From the NCBI RefSeq assembly GCF_000348985.1, contig NC_035924.1:806001-870000 (forward strand): DNA of 64,000 nucleotides, read 5' to 3'. This document shows positions 27,078 through 36,993 of this stretch, piece after piece. The stretch comes from Huiozyma naganishii CBS 8797. Its lineage: Eukaryota; Ascomycota; Saccharomycetes; Saccharomycetales; Saccharomycetaceae. The notes beneath the pieces were generated by a model that made no database searches, had not been told where the DNA came from, and saw only the letters and a program-made list of their open reading frames with translations. Made by a program: the position numbers and the translations under genes. Positions within the stretch are counted from its first letter, which is position 1, and each line of letters opens with the position of its first letter.

Positions 27078-29108
27078 TCAGGATACACCCAAAAGTGGAT
27101 CATGCCAAATCCCAACGGGCCATTCTAAAATGGCAGCATTTGTGTAGTCGCTTCGATCTTTTTGAGGTGACCCCATTGATACTCTTGCCGCTCTCAAATA
27201 TAGCGGAATACTACCATTAGCACTTTCCTCTATGGCCCTTTCTGCCATTAGTGACAAGTTTTCATTAGTTTCGAAAAGTTCATCTAGATCAATTGTTTTG
27301 TCCTTCCCGATGTATACTTCAATATCGTTCAGTAATAGAGAGAATCCGTTAAGCTCTTCATTTCTAATGTACGATTCTGACGCCGTGGAGTTAACCACTA
27401 AATGCAGTGTATGAGGCGTTTCTTCCTTGAATCGAAATATTGGGGGTGGGGGAGCGGCACCTGCTTCTCCCCGTAGTAAAGCAATATCAGTTTCTACAAT
27501 ACTGGCAAAATCCCACCTTGACACACCTGACAAAACCAAACCTATAAGAATACCTTGAAACATATAAGCAGATGTCCCTCTTGTTGCACAGCCTGGAACC
27601 AAAACGGCACCAAGAATATAATGATGTATTCTCAAATGTAAACCGGGGATAGAGGCTAGGGATACAAGTCCCAAAATGAACGAAATGTATATTTTGAAGA
27701 ATTTTCTAAATCTTCCGGACTTCCAAAGAGAATATGCTTGAATGAAAGCGCAGGTTAAAATGGTCCCTGCAATACACCCAACTGCAGTTGCTGCACCAGC
27801 TTGTTCTTTCAGATCCTTCCCAGTTAACCTGTCGACCGGTAATCGATCAAATGTTATATTGTTCATGATTCCGAGCCATAACAAAGGGTACCACAGAAGG
27901 ATTTTACACAACGGGGAGCAGTCTTCCTTTAACGTCCGCTTGACAGCGCTCTTCCACAGAACGTACAGTACAAAGCACAACGGTAGAAGTCTTTGAAATC
28001 CTAAGCTGAATAATTCGTAAACCGTCGACTCATCGTGTGGATCGACCAACAGTGGAGGGTCCAAAACTAGCACTAAAGTCCAATAACCAACAATAGTGCA
28101 TATCCAATAACCTATTATGCTTTCGTATAAATAAAAAATTGGAAGGCCAAAGAGGATATTCAGGCAGACCACAGTCATCCTTGGATCATGACACCCGGAT
28201 GCTATTCCATTCAAATAAGACCGGAATGCAAAAGAGCTTGGGAAGAATGAATTGAAACCAACTGAAAATTTAGTGTTATGCTTTCCCTCTCTGGATGGGA
28301 ATAGTGTTTGGAAACCCTCCATCGAGATCCGGGCACATCCTCCCCGTGTGGGAGATATTATATCAGCGTGAACTGCAGCACCACAAGCAAAGGAATCAGC
28401 GCGATATGGGTATGAAAAAAGATCAGGCTGCGATGAATCAGACAACTGCCCACCACCTATCTCATACCCCCTATATTTAACCTTGGTTGTACCAACGTCG
28501 ATGGCAGAATAGGTCCATCCACCTCTATCACATAACGCAGGACATCTTATGTAGTATTCTTTGTTATCAAACGGTTCGCACAGCTCTCCCATCAGACCAC
28601 AGGCATTGTTCTTTCCCTCCCAATTCAGATACGAGTTACAGCTCAAAGTTATTATAGGAAGCTTCTCTCCGCCATCGGACGGATAAAAGAAGGGCTTTTT
28701 TATCAAGTACGCATGTATAAGTGAAGATACTATTCCAAACCAAACACAACCATATATTAGCAGAAGAAAAATCCTAACACTCTTTTTGGGGAATCTCGAC
28801 TTGAAGACATCTTCGGGGAAGGCATCAATCTTCCTTAAAAGCTCAAATTTTCTAGGAAAAGCTGGTGGTTCATCATTCGGTTTGTCCGGTCCATACCATA
28901 TTCTGTACAAAATTCTTTTGAAGATATTAGAATGTCTCAGTAAAACCCATTCTTCGCGTCTTCGAGCAGACTCAGTAGACTCAGGCAAATCACCGGATTC
29001 GTTATAGGAGAGGTCCTGAAGTTCCAAGGCTTCATCTGTTAAAGCATGTTGTGGAAATTCGAAGCCAACTTTATCAGTACTTTCCTCGTTGGACATATCC
29101 AAATTCAT
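27078..29108 (-). CDS. YIL067C: LCCL-domain multi-spanning membrane protein (YIL067C-like)
   Basis: A 676-residue membrane protein matching S. cerevisiae YIL067C (678 residues) in length and place, of unknown function. A cytosolic N-terminal region (about 1-108) precedes a first membrane segment, RIFLLLIYGCVWFGIVSSL. A luminal domain at about 160-300 follows, in which YRADSFACGAAVHADIISP and GGC match the LCCL fold (first seen in Limulus factor C, Coch and Lgl1). Several further membrane spans follow from about residue 305 to 530. The C-terminal region is hydrophilic. LCCL proteins of this layout are widespread in fungi; a role in vacuole or endomembrane biology is only a guess. In S. cerevisiae SEC6 lies between this gene and RPS24B; it is missing here. 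Confidence 0.88.
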   Translation of the reverse strand: MNLDMSNEESTDKVGFEFPQHALTDEALELQDLSYNESGDLPESTESARRREEWVLLRHSNIFKRILYRIWYGPDKPNDEPPAFPRKFELLRKIDAFPEDVFKSRFPKKSVRIFLLLIYGCVWFGIVSSLIHAYLIKKPFFYPSDGGEKLPIITLSCNSYLNWEGKNNACGLMGELCEPFDNKEYYIRCPALCDRGGWTYSAIDVGTTKVKYRGYEIGGGQLSDSSQPDLFSYPYRADSFACGAAVHADIISPTRGGCARISMEGFQTLFPSREGKHNTKFSVGFNSFFPSSFAFRSYLNGIASGCHDPRMTVVCLNILFGLPIFYLYESIIGYWICTIVGYWTLVLVLDPPLLVDPHDESTVYELFSLGFQRLLPLCFVLYVLWKSAVKRTLKEDCSPLCKILLWYPLLWLGIMNNITFDRLPVDRLTGKDLKEQAGAATAVGCIAGTILTCAFIQAYSLWKSGRFRKFFKIYISFILGLVSLASIPGLHLRIHHYILGAVLVPGCATRGTSAYMFQGILIGLVLSGVSRWDFASIVETDIALLRGEAGAAPPPPIFRFKEETPHTLHLVVNSTASESYIRNEELNGFSLLLNDIEVYIGKDKTIDLDELFETNENLSLMAERAIEESANGSIPLYLRAARVSMGSPQKDRSDYTNAAILEWPVGIWHDPLLGVS

Positions 29109-29410
29109 GTCTCATTACAGTCTTCAGCAAACTAAACGTCAACCAGGATCCCAATCGTGCCACTTATTAACAGATCATACTATCTGCAAGAATTTAAGCA
29201 GGCTTTTCCAATTAATTTTTCAATATTAAGTAAAAAAAACCCCTACAAAAATGAAGGGAATTAGAACCTATTAAATTATCCAAAAGTATCAAAGGTGAAA
29301 GGTTTAATGGAAAACAGTAGCATCGAACAACTATTCCATTGACGATACACACAATAGTATACAAACGATCTAAATAAAAAAATGTTTAAAAGGTATATAT
29401 AAATTTGTTC
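29109..29410. other. YIL067C promoter and RNR 3' region
   Basis: A/T-rich DNA with an A run near 29230 and no gene seen. Confidence 0.5.
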
Positions 29411-31948
29411 TCATTGACTGGTCACCTCGCAACCTTCCTCTATAATAACGGCGGTAACGTTAGAAGATATCTTTTCGTTAGAAGATGTTCTGGGAGTCTC
29501 AAGCGAATGATCTTCCAAAGTTAAATTGGATATTTCCCTCAAAGCCGTCGGAGGCATAGAATGTTCGTTAATTTTTGCCAAACGTTCAGTGAATTTGGTG
29601 CCTTGCGGGACGTATCTTGGACGTTTCAAATTAGCGAGATCTGCGACCATGGTAGCAGCCCTATCAGCTACCTTTTGATCAATGGTGAACTGAATTGCAG
29701 CAGATGCAGCTTGTGTCCTCAGATAGTACATACCAGTCTTCAAACCTTTCTTCCAACCGTAGAAATGCATACTGGTGATTTTACCCATTGTTGGAGCTTG
29801 TAAAAATAAGTTCAAAGAATGAGATTGATCAATGTAGATGGAACGGTCGGCAGCCATTTCCAAAATCTTTTTCTGAGATATTTCCCAAACCGTTTTGTAT
29901 AACTCTTTCAACTCATCTGGGATATTTGGCAAACCTTGGATGGAACCGTTGGCCGTAATTAAATGTTGTTTCATACTTTCGTCCCAGACACCCAAATCAA
30001 CCAAGTCCCGAAGCAAGTATGGATTGACGACTTGAAATTCACCGGACAGGACACGACGCTGGTACATGTTGGAGGTGAGGGGTTCGAAACATTCGTTATA
30101 GCCCATAATTTGAGATGTTGAAGCAGTTGGCATTGGGGCCATTGTCAAAGAGTTTCTCAACCCATGCTCAATAATATCTTTTCTCAATGTTTCCCAATCC
30201 CACATCCCAAACGGTTTGGCATCCCACATATCCATTTGGAAAATACCCTTAGACATTGGGCAACCCTCCCAGGAGGAGTATGTTCCATCCTTTTGAGCCA
30301 GTTCACAAGATGCCTCCAAAGACGCATGGTAGATTGTTTCAAATATTTGTTTGTTCAAAGTCCTGGCTTCCTCCGACTCAAACGGTAAACGCAGCAGCAT
30401 ATAAGTATCAGCAAGACCTTGAACACCTAAAGCAATTGGTCTATGTCTCATATTGGAGTTTTCAGCTTCCGGAACTGGATAGTAGTTGTTGTCGATGACT
30501 CTGTTCAAGTTGTGAGTAACAACCTTGGAAATCTCGTGTAGCTTATCGAAGTTATAAGTGGACACTTTCCCATCTTCCGATGTCTCTATGAAGGCCGGTA
30601 AAGCAATCGAGGCAAGGTTACAAACTGCTGTTTCATCTGGTGCAGAATACTCGACAATTTCACAACACAGGTTAGAGGATTTGATTGTTCCCAAATTCTG
30701 TTGGTTACTCTTCCTGTTACACGCATCTTTGTAAATCATAAATGGCGTACCAGTTTCGGTCTGAGCTTCCAGGATTGCGTACCACAATTTGTGTGCTTTA
30801 ATTGTCTTACCACGACCCTCCCTTTCATACCTTTCATAAAGTTGCTCGTACTCTTCACCCCAAACATCAGATAGACCTGGAGCATCGCTCGGCGAAAACA
30901 AGGTCCAATCGCCGTTAGCTTCCACACGCTTCATAAAAAGGTCGGGGATCCATAAAGCGGGGAATAGATCTCTTGCCCTGATCTCTTCCTTCCCGTGATT
31001 TTTCCTGATATCAATGAAGTCAAAAATATCAGCGTGCCATGGTTCTAGATACAAAGCAAAGGCACCAGGTCTTTTGTTACCACCTTGGTCGACATAACGT
31101 GATGTGTTGTTGAAGACACGGATCATTGGAATCAGACCATTCGACGTCCCATTGGTACCGGCGATGTACGACCCAGTTGAACGAATATTGTGAATGTGCA
31201 AACCGATACCACCTGCAGTTTTCGATATCATAGCACACTCCTTCAAAGTGTCAAAAATTCCCTCAATGGAGTCATCTTTCATGGCAATCAAAAAGCATGA
31301 TGACATCTGTGGTCTTGGGGTACCAGCATTGAATAGAGTGGGGGAGGCGTGTGTGAAGTATCTCATTGACATCAAATTGTATGTCCTTACGACAGATTCT
31401 AAATCATCCAGATGGATACCCAAGGCCACTCTCATAACCAAATGTTGGGGACGTTCCGCCACTTTACCGTTAATTCTCAGCAAGTATGACCGTTCTAGTG
31501 TCTTGAAACCAAAGTAATTGTATGCAAAATCCCTGTCATAAACAATAGTGGAATTCAACAGTTCTTTGTTTTTCATCACAATGTCGTAGACCTTATCTGA
31601 AATCATAGGAGCGTGCTTCCCGTTAGCAGGATTAACATAGTGATACAGGTCACTAACAACCTGAGAAAACAGTTTCGTAGTTTGCTTGTGCAAATTAGAA
31701 ATCGCAAGCCTAGCAGCCAAAGTACCGTAATCAGGATGAATAGTAGTCATGTATGCGGCTGTTTCTGCGGCTAGGTTATCCAATTCTTCAGTGCTCACAC
31801 CTTCATAGACACCAGAAATGATTCTCTGAGTGACTATAACAGGGTCAACACGTTTCGGATCTAACCCATAGCAAAGTCTTGTAATCCTGGCCGTGATCTT
31901 GTCAAATCTGACAGGCTCTTTCCTTCCATCTCTTTTTATAACGTACAT
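29411..31948 (-). CDS. RNR3: Ribonucleotide reductase large subunit (R1, RNR3-like)
   Basis: An 845-residue class I ribonucleotide reductase large subunit, which makes dNDPs from NDPs (Rnr1 888, Rnr3 869 in S. cerevisiae). An N-terminal ATP cone (1-90) is followed by the ten-stranded barrel with Cys218 (SSCF), Asn426, Cys428, Glu430 and Cys443, and the YYLRTQ radical-transfer tyrosines near the end. All catalytic residues are present. The extreme C terminus is unusual: R1 proteins end in a CX2C shuttle pair, but here the tail reads GCEVTSQ, keeping Cys840 with Thr843 in place of the second cysteine. The position next to YIL067C and the X-box-like promoter sites favour RNR3 over RNR1. Confidence 0.93.
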   Translation of the reverse strand: MYVIKRDGRKEPVRFDKITARITRLCYGLDPKRVDPVIVTQRIISGVYEGVSTEELDNLAAETAAYMTTIHPDYGTLAARLAISNLHKQTTKLFSQVVSDLYHYVNPANGKHAPMISDKVYDIVMKNKELLNSTIVYDRDFAYNYFGFKTLERSYLLRINGKVAERPQHLVMRVALGIHLDDLESVVRTYNLMSMRYFTHASPTLFNAGTPRPQMSSCFLIAMKDDSIEGIFDTLKECAMISKTAGGIGLHIHNIRSTGSYIAGTNGTSNGLIPMIRVFNNTSRYVDQGGNKRPGAFALYLEPWHADIFDFIDIRKNHGKEEIRARDLFPALWIPDLFMKRVEANGDWTLFSPSDAPGLSDVWGEEYEQLYERYEREGRGKTIKAHKLWYAILEAQTETGTPFMIYKDACNRKSNQQNLGTIKSSNLCCEIVEYSAPDETAVCNLASIALPAFIETSEDGKVSTYNFDKLHEISKVVTHNLNRVIDNNYYPVPEAENSNMRHRPIALGVQGLADTYMLLRLPFESEEARTLNKQIFETIYHASLEASCELAQKDGTYSSWEGCPMSKGIFQMDMWDAKPFGMWDWETLRKDIIEHGLRNSLTMAPMPTASTSQIMGYNECFEPLTSNMYQRRVLSGEFQVVNPYLLRDLVDLGVWDESMKQHLITANGSIQGLPNIPDELKELYKTVWEISQKKILEMAADRSIYIDQSHSLNLFLQAPTMGKITSMHFYGWKKGLKTGMYYLRTQAASAAIQFTIDQKVADRAATMVADLANLKRPRYVPQGTKFTERLAKINEHSMPPTALREISNLTLEDHSLETPRTSSNEKISSNVTAVIIEEGCEVTSQ

Positions 31949-32678
31949 CCTTGGATAATGTTCTTTTTGTTGTAAAAAGGTAACAAGTTACTTTGTTCTT
32001 CTTGGTTTAGTGAGAATACTCAGAAGAAATATCAAAAACGCATTTCATTTGAGACGAGAAAACTGGGAATAGTATTTTATTCTGAAGATATATTCCACCG
32101 CCTTATATATACAAAAATCTCGGTTTACGACCCACCCACAAATACCACTAAACATCTTATTGAATCTTGCTGCGTAACCAGATATAGTAATAGCCAAAGA
32201 AAAAGAAAAGAAAAATGAATTGAAAAAAGGAAAAGTTGACGCGTTGCCATGAGAACCATTTTTGGTAACCATGGTTCCCTCAGAAAGTGCCGCAGGCCGT
32301 ATACAGGGTGCTATTTTTTTTGGTTGGCGACAATGGAAGAAAGATTTATAACAGGTCGGTATTTAGCTGCTTGTTAATACTCTGCAACTGGTGTCGTTTG
32401 GCGTTAGGGTTCAACAATTCAGTGAAAAAAAGAAAAGAAAGCTCGTTGATGCAATTAAACGGGTGCGGTGTTTTCAGGACCACCTGTCATTTGGCGTTTC
32501 TTGAAACATGCAATTTCGACAGATTCCTGTAATGGATGTTGCTATTTACAGGCCCAAAAAAAACAGGAGACTGATATTTTTGGATAGGTTTTAGAGAGTA
32601 ACACAACGTTTAGTTGGGACACTTCTACATGTAATCACAAGGTGAACATAAAAAAAATCCCCCCAAAGGAACGAGATG
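31949..32678. other. RNR promoter region and synteny junction
   Basis: This 730-base region holds the RNR promoter: a TATATATA box near 32104-32111 and damage/cell-cycle type sites listed separately. It is also the junction between the chromosome IX-like and chromosome II-like blocks. Short frames here (for example 32287-32532) show no protein features. Confidence 0.6.
32239..32278. promoter_or_regulatory. MCB and two X-box-like sites of the RNR gene
   Basis: ACGCGT (32239-32244), a perfect MluI cell-cycle box bound by MBF, overlaps GTTGCCATGAGAAC (32243-32256), which matches 12 of 14 bases of the X-box palindrome GTTGCCATGGCAAC bound by Crt1/Rfx1. A second imperfect palindrome, GGTAACCATGGTTCC, lies at 32264-32278. 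In S. cerevisiae RNR1 is mainly MBF-controlled and RNR3 mainly Crt1-controlled; here both signal types sit together about 290-330 bases from the ATG. Confidence 0.55.
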
Positions 32679-33359
32679 TTATTTTGTCAGAGACTTATTC
32701 AGCGCCTTGAACTTTTCCAAATAATCCTCGCTTGCGTCACATTGTCGCTTCAGAGTGTGGTCACTTGTATTTTGTAGTATGGACTCTACAATCAGACTAT
32801 TTTTGACCCAGTCGTTCAATCGACTCCATGAGGAGTATTTTGATTCCTGTTCATCCAGCAGATCACGCTCGCCGTAGGGATCTAACCTCGCATCAACTGC
32901 TACCGTTTTTGCATTAGAACTTTCTGCATACTTCACGTCCAGTTCGGCTTTCAGTTCATCAGCTTGACGCTGACAGAATGTAATTGCCTTGGACCTAGCC
33001 TCCCAGTTGGGGAACAGTTCATTTTGAACGAATGTATTACAGTTCTGCAGCTTGTCGCTATTTGTCACGGTTTGTTTATTGTAGCTGTTTAGCCGCTGCT
33101 TTATTTTGTCGTCACTGATGTGACGCAGGGTCTGTAAGAAGGAATCAACAAGCGTAGACTCGATGCACACTTTTCTGGTTAATGTTATCTCCGATACTGA
33201 ATTATCCCCGTTACTGAATTTCAGATTGTCATCATCAGCATCAATCAAGCCTGGTGAAGGTGCTCTTATTGTTATAGAATCTTCCCTCCCCATCGCTTCA
33301 CTGTATTCACTGCTTCCTTCAGACCATTTGACATCAAGGGCTGTTCTGTACCGAAACAT
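32679..33359 (-). CDS. MIX23: Mix23 / CCDC58-family mitochondrial intermembrane space protein
   Basis: A Mix23/CCDC58 (Cid2) family protein, which in yeast supports protein import across the mitochondrial intermembrane space. The family core is clear: CIESTLVDSFLQTLRHISD followed by DKIKQRLN, the CX21C pair starting at QNCNTF, DPYGERDL, and WVKNSLIVESILQN before a final cysteine (RQC). These match human CCDC58 position by position as remembered. The start is uncertain. The frame is open to an ATG at 33482, just 3 bases from the SRO7 stop, which would add a 41-residue hydrophobic segment. An ATG at 33359 (226 residues) or 33293 (204 residues, close to the 196 of S. cerevisiae) is more plausible. 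Its place next to SRO7/PKC1 matches YBL107C. Confidence 0.82.
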   Translation of the reverse strand: MFRYRTALDVKWSEGSSEYSEAMGREDSITIRAPSPGLIDADDDNLKFSNGDNSVSEITLTRKVCIESTLVDSFLQTLRHISDDKIKQRLNSYNKQTVTNSDKLQNCNTFVQNELFPNWEARSKAITFCQRQADELKAELDVKYAESSNAKTVAVDARLDPYGERDLLDEQESKYSSWSRLNDWVKNSLIVESILQNTSDHTLKRQCDASEDYLEKFKALNKSLTK

Positions 33360-33485
33360 CGAAAAGTTGCAAAATAGTAAAAAAAATACTAAAACAAGTA
33401 TCCATCCAATATAATGTACAATTCTCAGGATTGCATTAAGAGTTTTGATTTTCAATTTAAGTACATATAAAATATACAGCAATCA

Positions 33486-36400
33486 TTAGAACCCGAAGGA
33501 TCCCTTTACAAAATCTTTCCCCGTCTCTTCCATAGCGTCGTTCATGCCTTGGCCCACCGCAGAGGCGTAATCGTTAAATTGATCTTCCAGATTGTCCAGC
33601 TTTGTCTCAACTGCGCGACTAACACTTTTCATCATACCATAGGAACTGGACCTTCCTGAGTTTCTAGACGCCCTTTTATAGGGCTGCGGAGTCCCTGGTG
33701 GCTTTGAATCCTCTGATGGCTTTAATGATAAAGTACCCTTCGCAATTTCACTTTCTTTATACTTGGATGGTTCCCTTCTTGGTCCTCCCAACAGTTCATC
33801 CAATTGGTCAGTCGTACACATTATTGTGCCCCTAGCCCACTGTAAAGAGTTAACCTGCGGCCTGTACGGTATTCTCAAATGCTGATTATACAAGGAATCA
33901 ACTTCCGGCTGAGTCTGATGTTGCGGAGAGTTCGGATCAATGACAGTTGAGAAGAGAACGGTTTTATATTCGCTTGTTCTTGAAAACATATCACCATTCT
34001 TTAACACTGCGGAATCCCTTGCAAACTTTGAATTGAGAGGTGTCGGAGAGTGCCCCGACATCACCTCTTTCAAGTCAGGCACAGACAATGCACGGATATC
34101 ACCAGTTGCCAAAAGAACCATAATGTATGACATCAACTTCCGTTCCTTTTTTGCATTATAGGCCACAACATACGATAAACCGGAACATGCAACGGGGTAT
34201 TTGAAAGACTTGGATGCTACTTTACCCTTTCCAATCTTAACTGCTCTCACGTCCGAATCGCTCGTCACTATAATGAAACCTGGTATGGCAATGCCTTTAG
34301 CTAAATCCTGCATCTTGATAACACTAGCATCACAGCTATATCCTGTTTCCTTCGCAATCGACTCTATTTTGAGAACAGGTCCCTTGTCGTTACCTTTAAT
34401 AACATCCCCATACTGGACATGAAACCGCCCGGTTTGTTCAGGTAAAACTTTATTAACAATCAACTCGCCGGTATTGGTACCACATAACATTAGAATACTG
34501 GAGTACTGCTCCTCCCCGTTTTGCATAATTGCAAAACTAATGCAGGTGACGTATTGGCTTTGCTGCTTTGTTAGACTTCGAACTTGGTCCATGTAAATGA
34601 TAGCGGGCCCTCTTCTATCAAGTAAAACAAGCGTACCATCCTGATATGCAATAGACAAACAAAGCCAAATATTACTGTTCTCCAAAGCAGTTACTTTCCC
34701 TTTCTTCAGATGAACAGCGGTGCTGGGCATCAAACCTTGCCTGATATTATATGGGGATCTATCTCTCACATCAATCACAGGGTCTTTGAACCCATCTAAA
34801 GAGAACCTGCTGAAATTCAGATCCAAATCACTGGTAGCGTTCTTCCTCTGTAAATCAAAGTATTGATTTACCTCATACTTGAATAGCATAACGTCCCCGT
34901 TTTCAGTCGCCGCAGCTAACTCCAAAGTATCTGGCGCGAATGAAATGTGCTCAATCGATAACTGGTCTGCCCTATTCAAAATGCGAGCTAGATTGACCTC
35001 AAAAACAGAGTTATCATCCAAATCCCCTGCCGCCCCATCCCAAACACGAACAGATCCATTTTTATGCCCTGAAAGCAATACTGTTCTTATATTCTGAACT
35101 CTTAAATCTTTTTTACCAGCCACACCTCCTTGGAGGATGCTGTCGTATTTTGTGTTTGATGAAACCATACCCAACCATAATTTGTTTGGGGCAGAGACAG
35201 CACTACACACTGTTGTTTTCGATCTTGCCCAAGACAAACTCTGAGGCAAGAGCGACGCCTTGGAGGTAATAATTCCCGAGGGAAATAACATAGTTTCGAT
35301 TTCACCATCCTCTGAAAGTATCAATAAACAAGTTGGATTGTGGCCGCCCGCAAAATAAGGGGAAGATTTGGCGATTGGTATAAAATCTTTACACTGAGTT
35401 TGGCGGTCCAAGGGACATAATTTCTCTTGTTTTGGGTGTGCATAGTACTTCGCCATCGCGTCGTATGATGTTACACTATAGAGTGGTGTACCGCCCAAAT
35501 CTAAGATCGTAATACCTTGGGTAGTATCATTGGGGACAGAAGGTTTAGTGGCCACAACCAAGTATGTGTACTCTGGATTCTTTTGACACACCCAAACAAC
35601 TTTGTAAATCCTTGGTGCATGTGCAGTAGATTTTGGATTCTCTGAGCCATCTTGAGTTAAATGAATATTATAATCAAATAAGGTCCTCGCCTGTATCAGT
35701 TTACCAGTATTAACATCCCAAAATACCATAGAATTGTCTTCATGCACTGTTAGCATATGCAGCGAGTTTGGATGGTACAGAGACTGAATGATCTTGGGGG
35801 TTCTAGCTCTCTCCACCCCTGTTGAAAAATCCCCACCTGGTGCGTATGGTGGTAATTCATATATGAAGTGTTGGATAACCTCGCCACTGACCAAGGAATA
35901 GGTAACGGTGACTTGTTCATATGAAATTAGTATCGTGCCAATATCTCGTGGATTCCAAGATATGGAAACAACAGGTGACAGCTTATTTTTTGGGAAAAAA
36001 TAACTCTTCTGCAGGTTCTCGATCTTAACGTCGGATACTTGATTTCTATCAACATCATATATCATTATTGAACCACTTTGTAACCCGAGTAGTAGCCAAT
36101 CTACCGATGGATCAGTTTCTATACAAGTGATTCTGCTCGGAGAAAAGAAAGTGGCCAAAACTCTTTTGGATAAAAGGGATATAACCGTAACCGTATCTTT
36201 CGCATCAACAACAACCAAATAAATGCCCTTCACAAATTCTAAATCAATAATGGGGGCACCAGTGGTCAATGTCATTGTTACGTCTATCTGCTTTTGTCCA
36301 AACAAATGTATCTCCAGGGCATCTGTAGCAACTGCCAAAAGACTCTGCGTACAATCGTACGCCATGCAAATAATCTTCCCAGTCAATCCCGACACCGAAA

Positions 36401-36620
36401 TTGGTCTGATATCGAATAATTTTGAATCACCTGAAGTATGGGTGCTTTTCTTAGAGGTCGGAACGGATTCGGAAGGGTTTGCATCGGAAGATTTGCTACC
36501 TGATGACTTGAAGGGGAACGAAAAAGAATGCGATTCTTCTTTTGGCTGCTCATTGCCTTTATCTCTGGACGACGTTTTGAAAGGGTTGGACACCTTTTTC
36601 AATTTATTACTTTTAAACAT
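33486..36620 (-). CDS. SRO77: Lgl-family exocytosis regulator Sro7/Sro77
   Basis: A 1044-residue homologue of Sro7/Sro77, yeast members of the lethal giant larvae family. They bind the SNARE Sec9, the Rab Sec4 and the exocyst to promote docking at the plasma membrane. The N-terminal 60 residues are serine- and lysine-rich and probably disordered. The body forms two seven-bladed WD40 propellers, with recognisable pieces such as MVFWDVNTGKLI and GSVRVWDGAAGD. The C-terminal tail (about 985-1044), with DNLEDQFNDYASAVGQGMNDAM, is the SNARE-like autoinhibitory segment. The YBL106C position next to PKC1 points to the SRO77 copy; whether a second copy exists elsewhere cannot be told. Confidence 0.93.
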   Translation of the reverse strand: MFKSNKLKKVSNPFKTSSRDKGNEQPKEESHSFSFPFKSSGSKSSDANPSESVPTSKKSTHTSGDSKLFDIRPISVSGLTGKIICMAYDCTQSLLAVATDALEIHLFGQKQIDVTMTLTTGAPIIDLEFVKGIYLVVVDAKDTVTVISLLSKRVLATFFSPSRITCIETDPSVDWLLLGLQSGSIMIYDVDRNQVSDVKIENLQKSYFFPKNKLSPVVSISWNPRDIGTILISYEQVTVTYSLVSGEVIQHFIYELPPYAPGGDFSTGVERARTPKIIQSLYHPNSLHMLTVHEDNSMVFWDVNTGKLIQARTLFDYNIHLTQDGSENPKSTAHAPRIYKVVWVCQKNPEYTYLVVATKPSVPNDTTQGITILDLGGTPLYSVTSYDAMAKYYAHPKQEKLCPLDRQTQCKDFIPIAKSSPYFAGGHNPTCLLILSEDGEIETMLFPSGIITSKASLLPQSLSWARSKTTVCSAVSAPNKLWLGMVSSNTKYDSILQGGVAGKKDLRVQNIRTVLLSGHKNGSVRVWDGAAGDLDDNSVFEVNLARILNRADQLSIEHISFAPDTLELAAATENGDVMLFKYEVNQYFDLQRKNATSDLDLNFSRFSLDGFKDPVIDVRDRSPYNIRQGLMPSTAVHLKKGKVTALENSNIWLCLSIAYQDGTLVLLDRRGPAIIYMDQVRSLTKQQSQYVTCISFAIMQNGEEQYSSILMLCGTNTGELIVNKVLPEQTGRFHVQYGDVIKGNDKGPVLKIESIAKETGYSCDASVIKMQDLAKGIAIPGFIIVTSDSDVRAVKIGKGKVASKSFKYPVACSGLSYVVAYNAKKERKLMSYIMVLLATGDIRALSVPDLKEVMSGHSPTPLNSKFARDSAVLKNGDMFSRTSEYKTVLFSTVIDPNSPQHQTQPEVDSLYNQHLRIPYRPQVNSLQWARGTIMCTTDQLDELLGGPRREPSKYKESEIAKGTLSLKPSEDSKPPGTPQPYKRASRNSGRSSSYGMMKSVSRAVETKLDNLEDQFNDYASAVGQGMNDAMEETGKDFVKGSFGF

Positions 36621-36993
36621 TCTCGATCAGTATACTATGCTTTGTTACCGTTAATAAAAGCCAGCGACTAAACTACCTGAACTAAAATAACAAAGTAACC
36701 AAAACCAGACCGTTGAGTGGTTCGTGTCCCTTATGTTTGTTCGGTTACTCGCTCATCGGGTTCTCCTTTGTACGAAAACATATGAAAATAAAATATCTCG
36801 AAAAACAAAAAAAACGACAACAATAACAAACAATCGACCAAGCCACACACTTTAAGATATGCAACCGGAACTTAATGACAGGGGTCAAACACATCCAGCC
36901 ATATCGTATATTCATGTACATAAATTAAATACTTTCTGACTATGAAAATTGCTCCTTTCTAATGACTATATATTCCATATTGAAGTGAACAAC
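36621..36993. other. SRO77 promoter and PKC1 3' region
   Basis: A/T-rich DNA with A runs near 36790-36815; no gene is seen. Confidence 0.5.
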
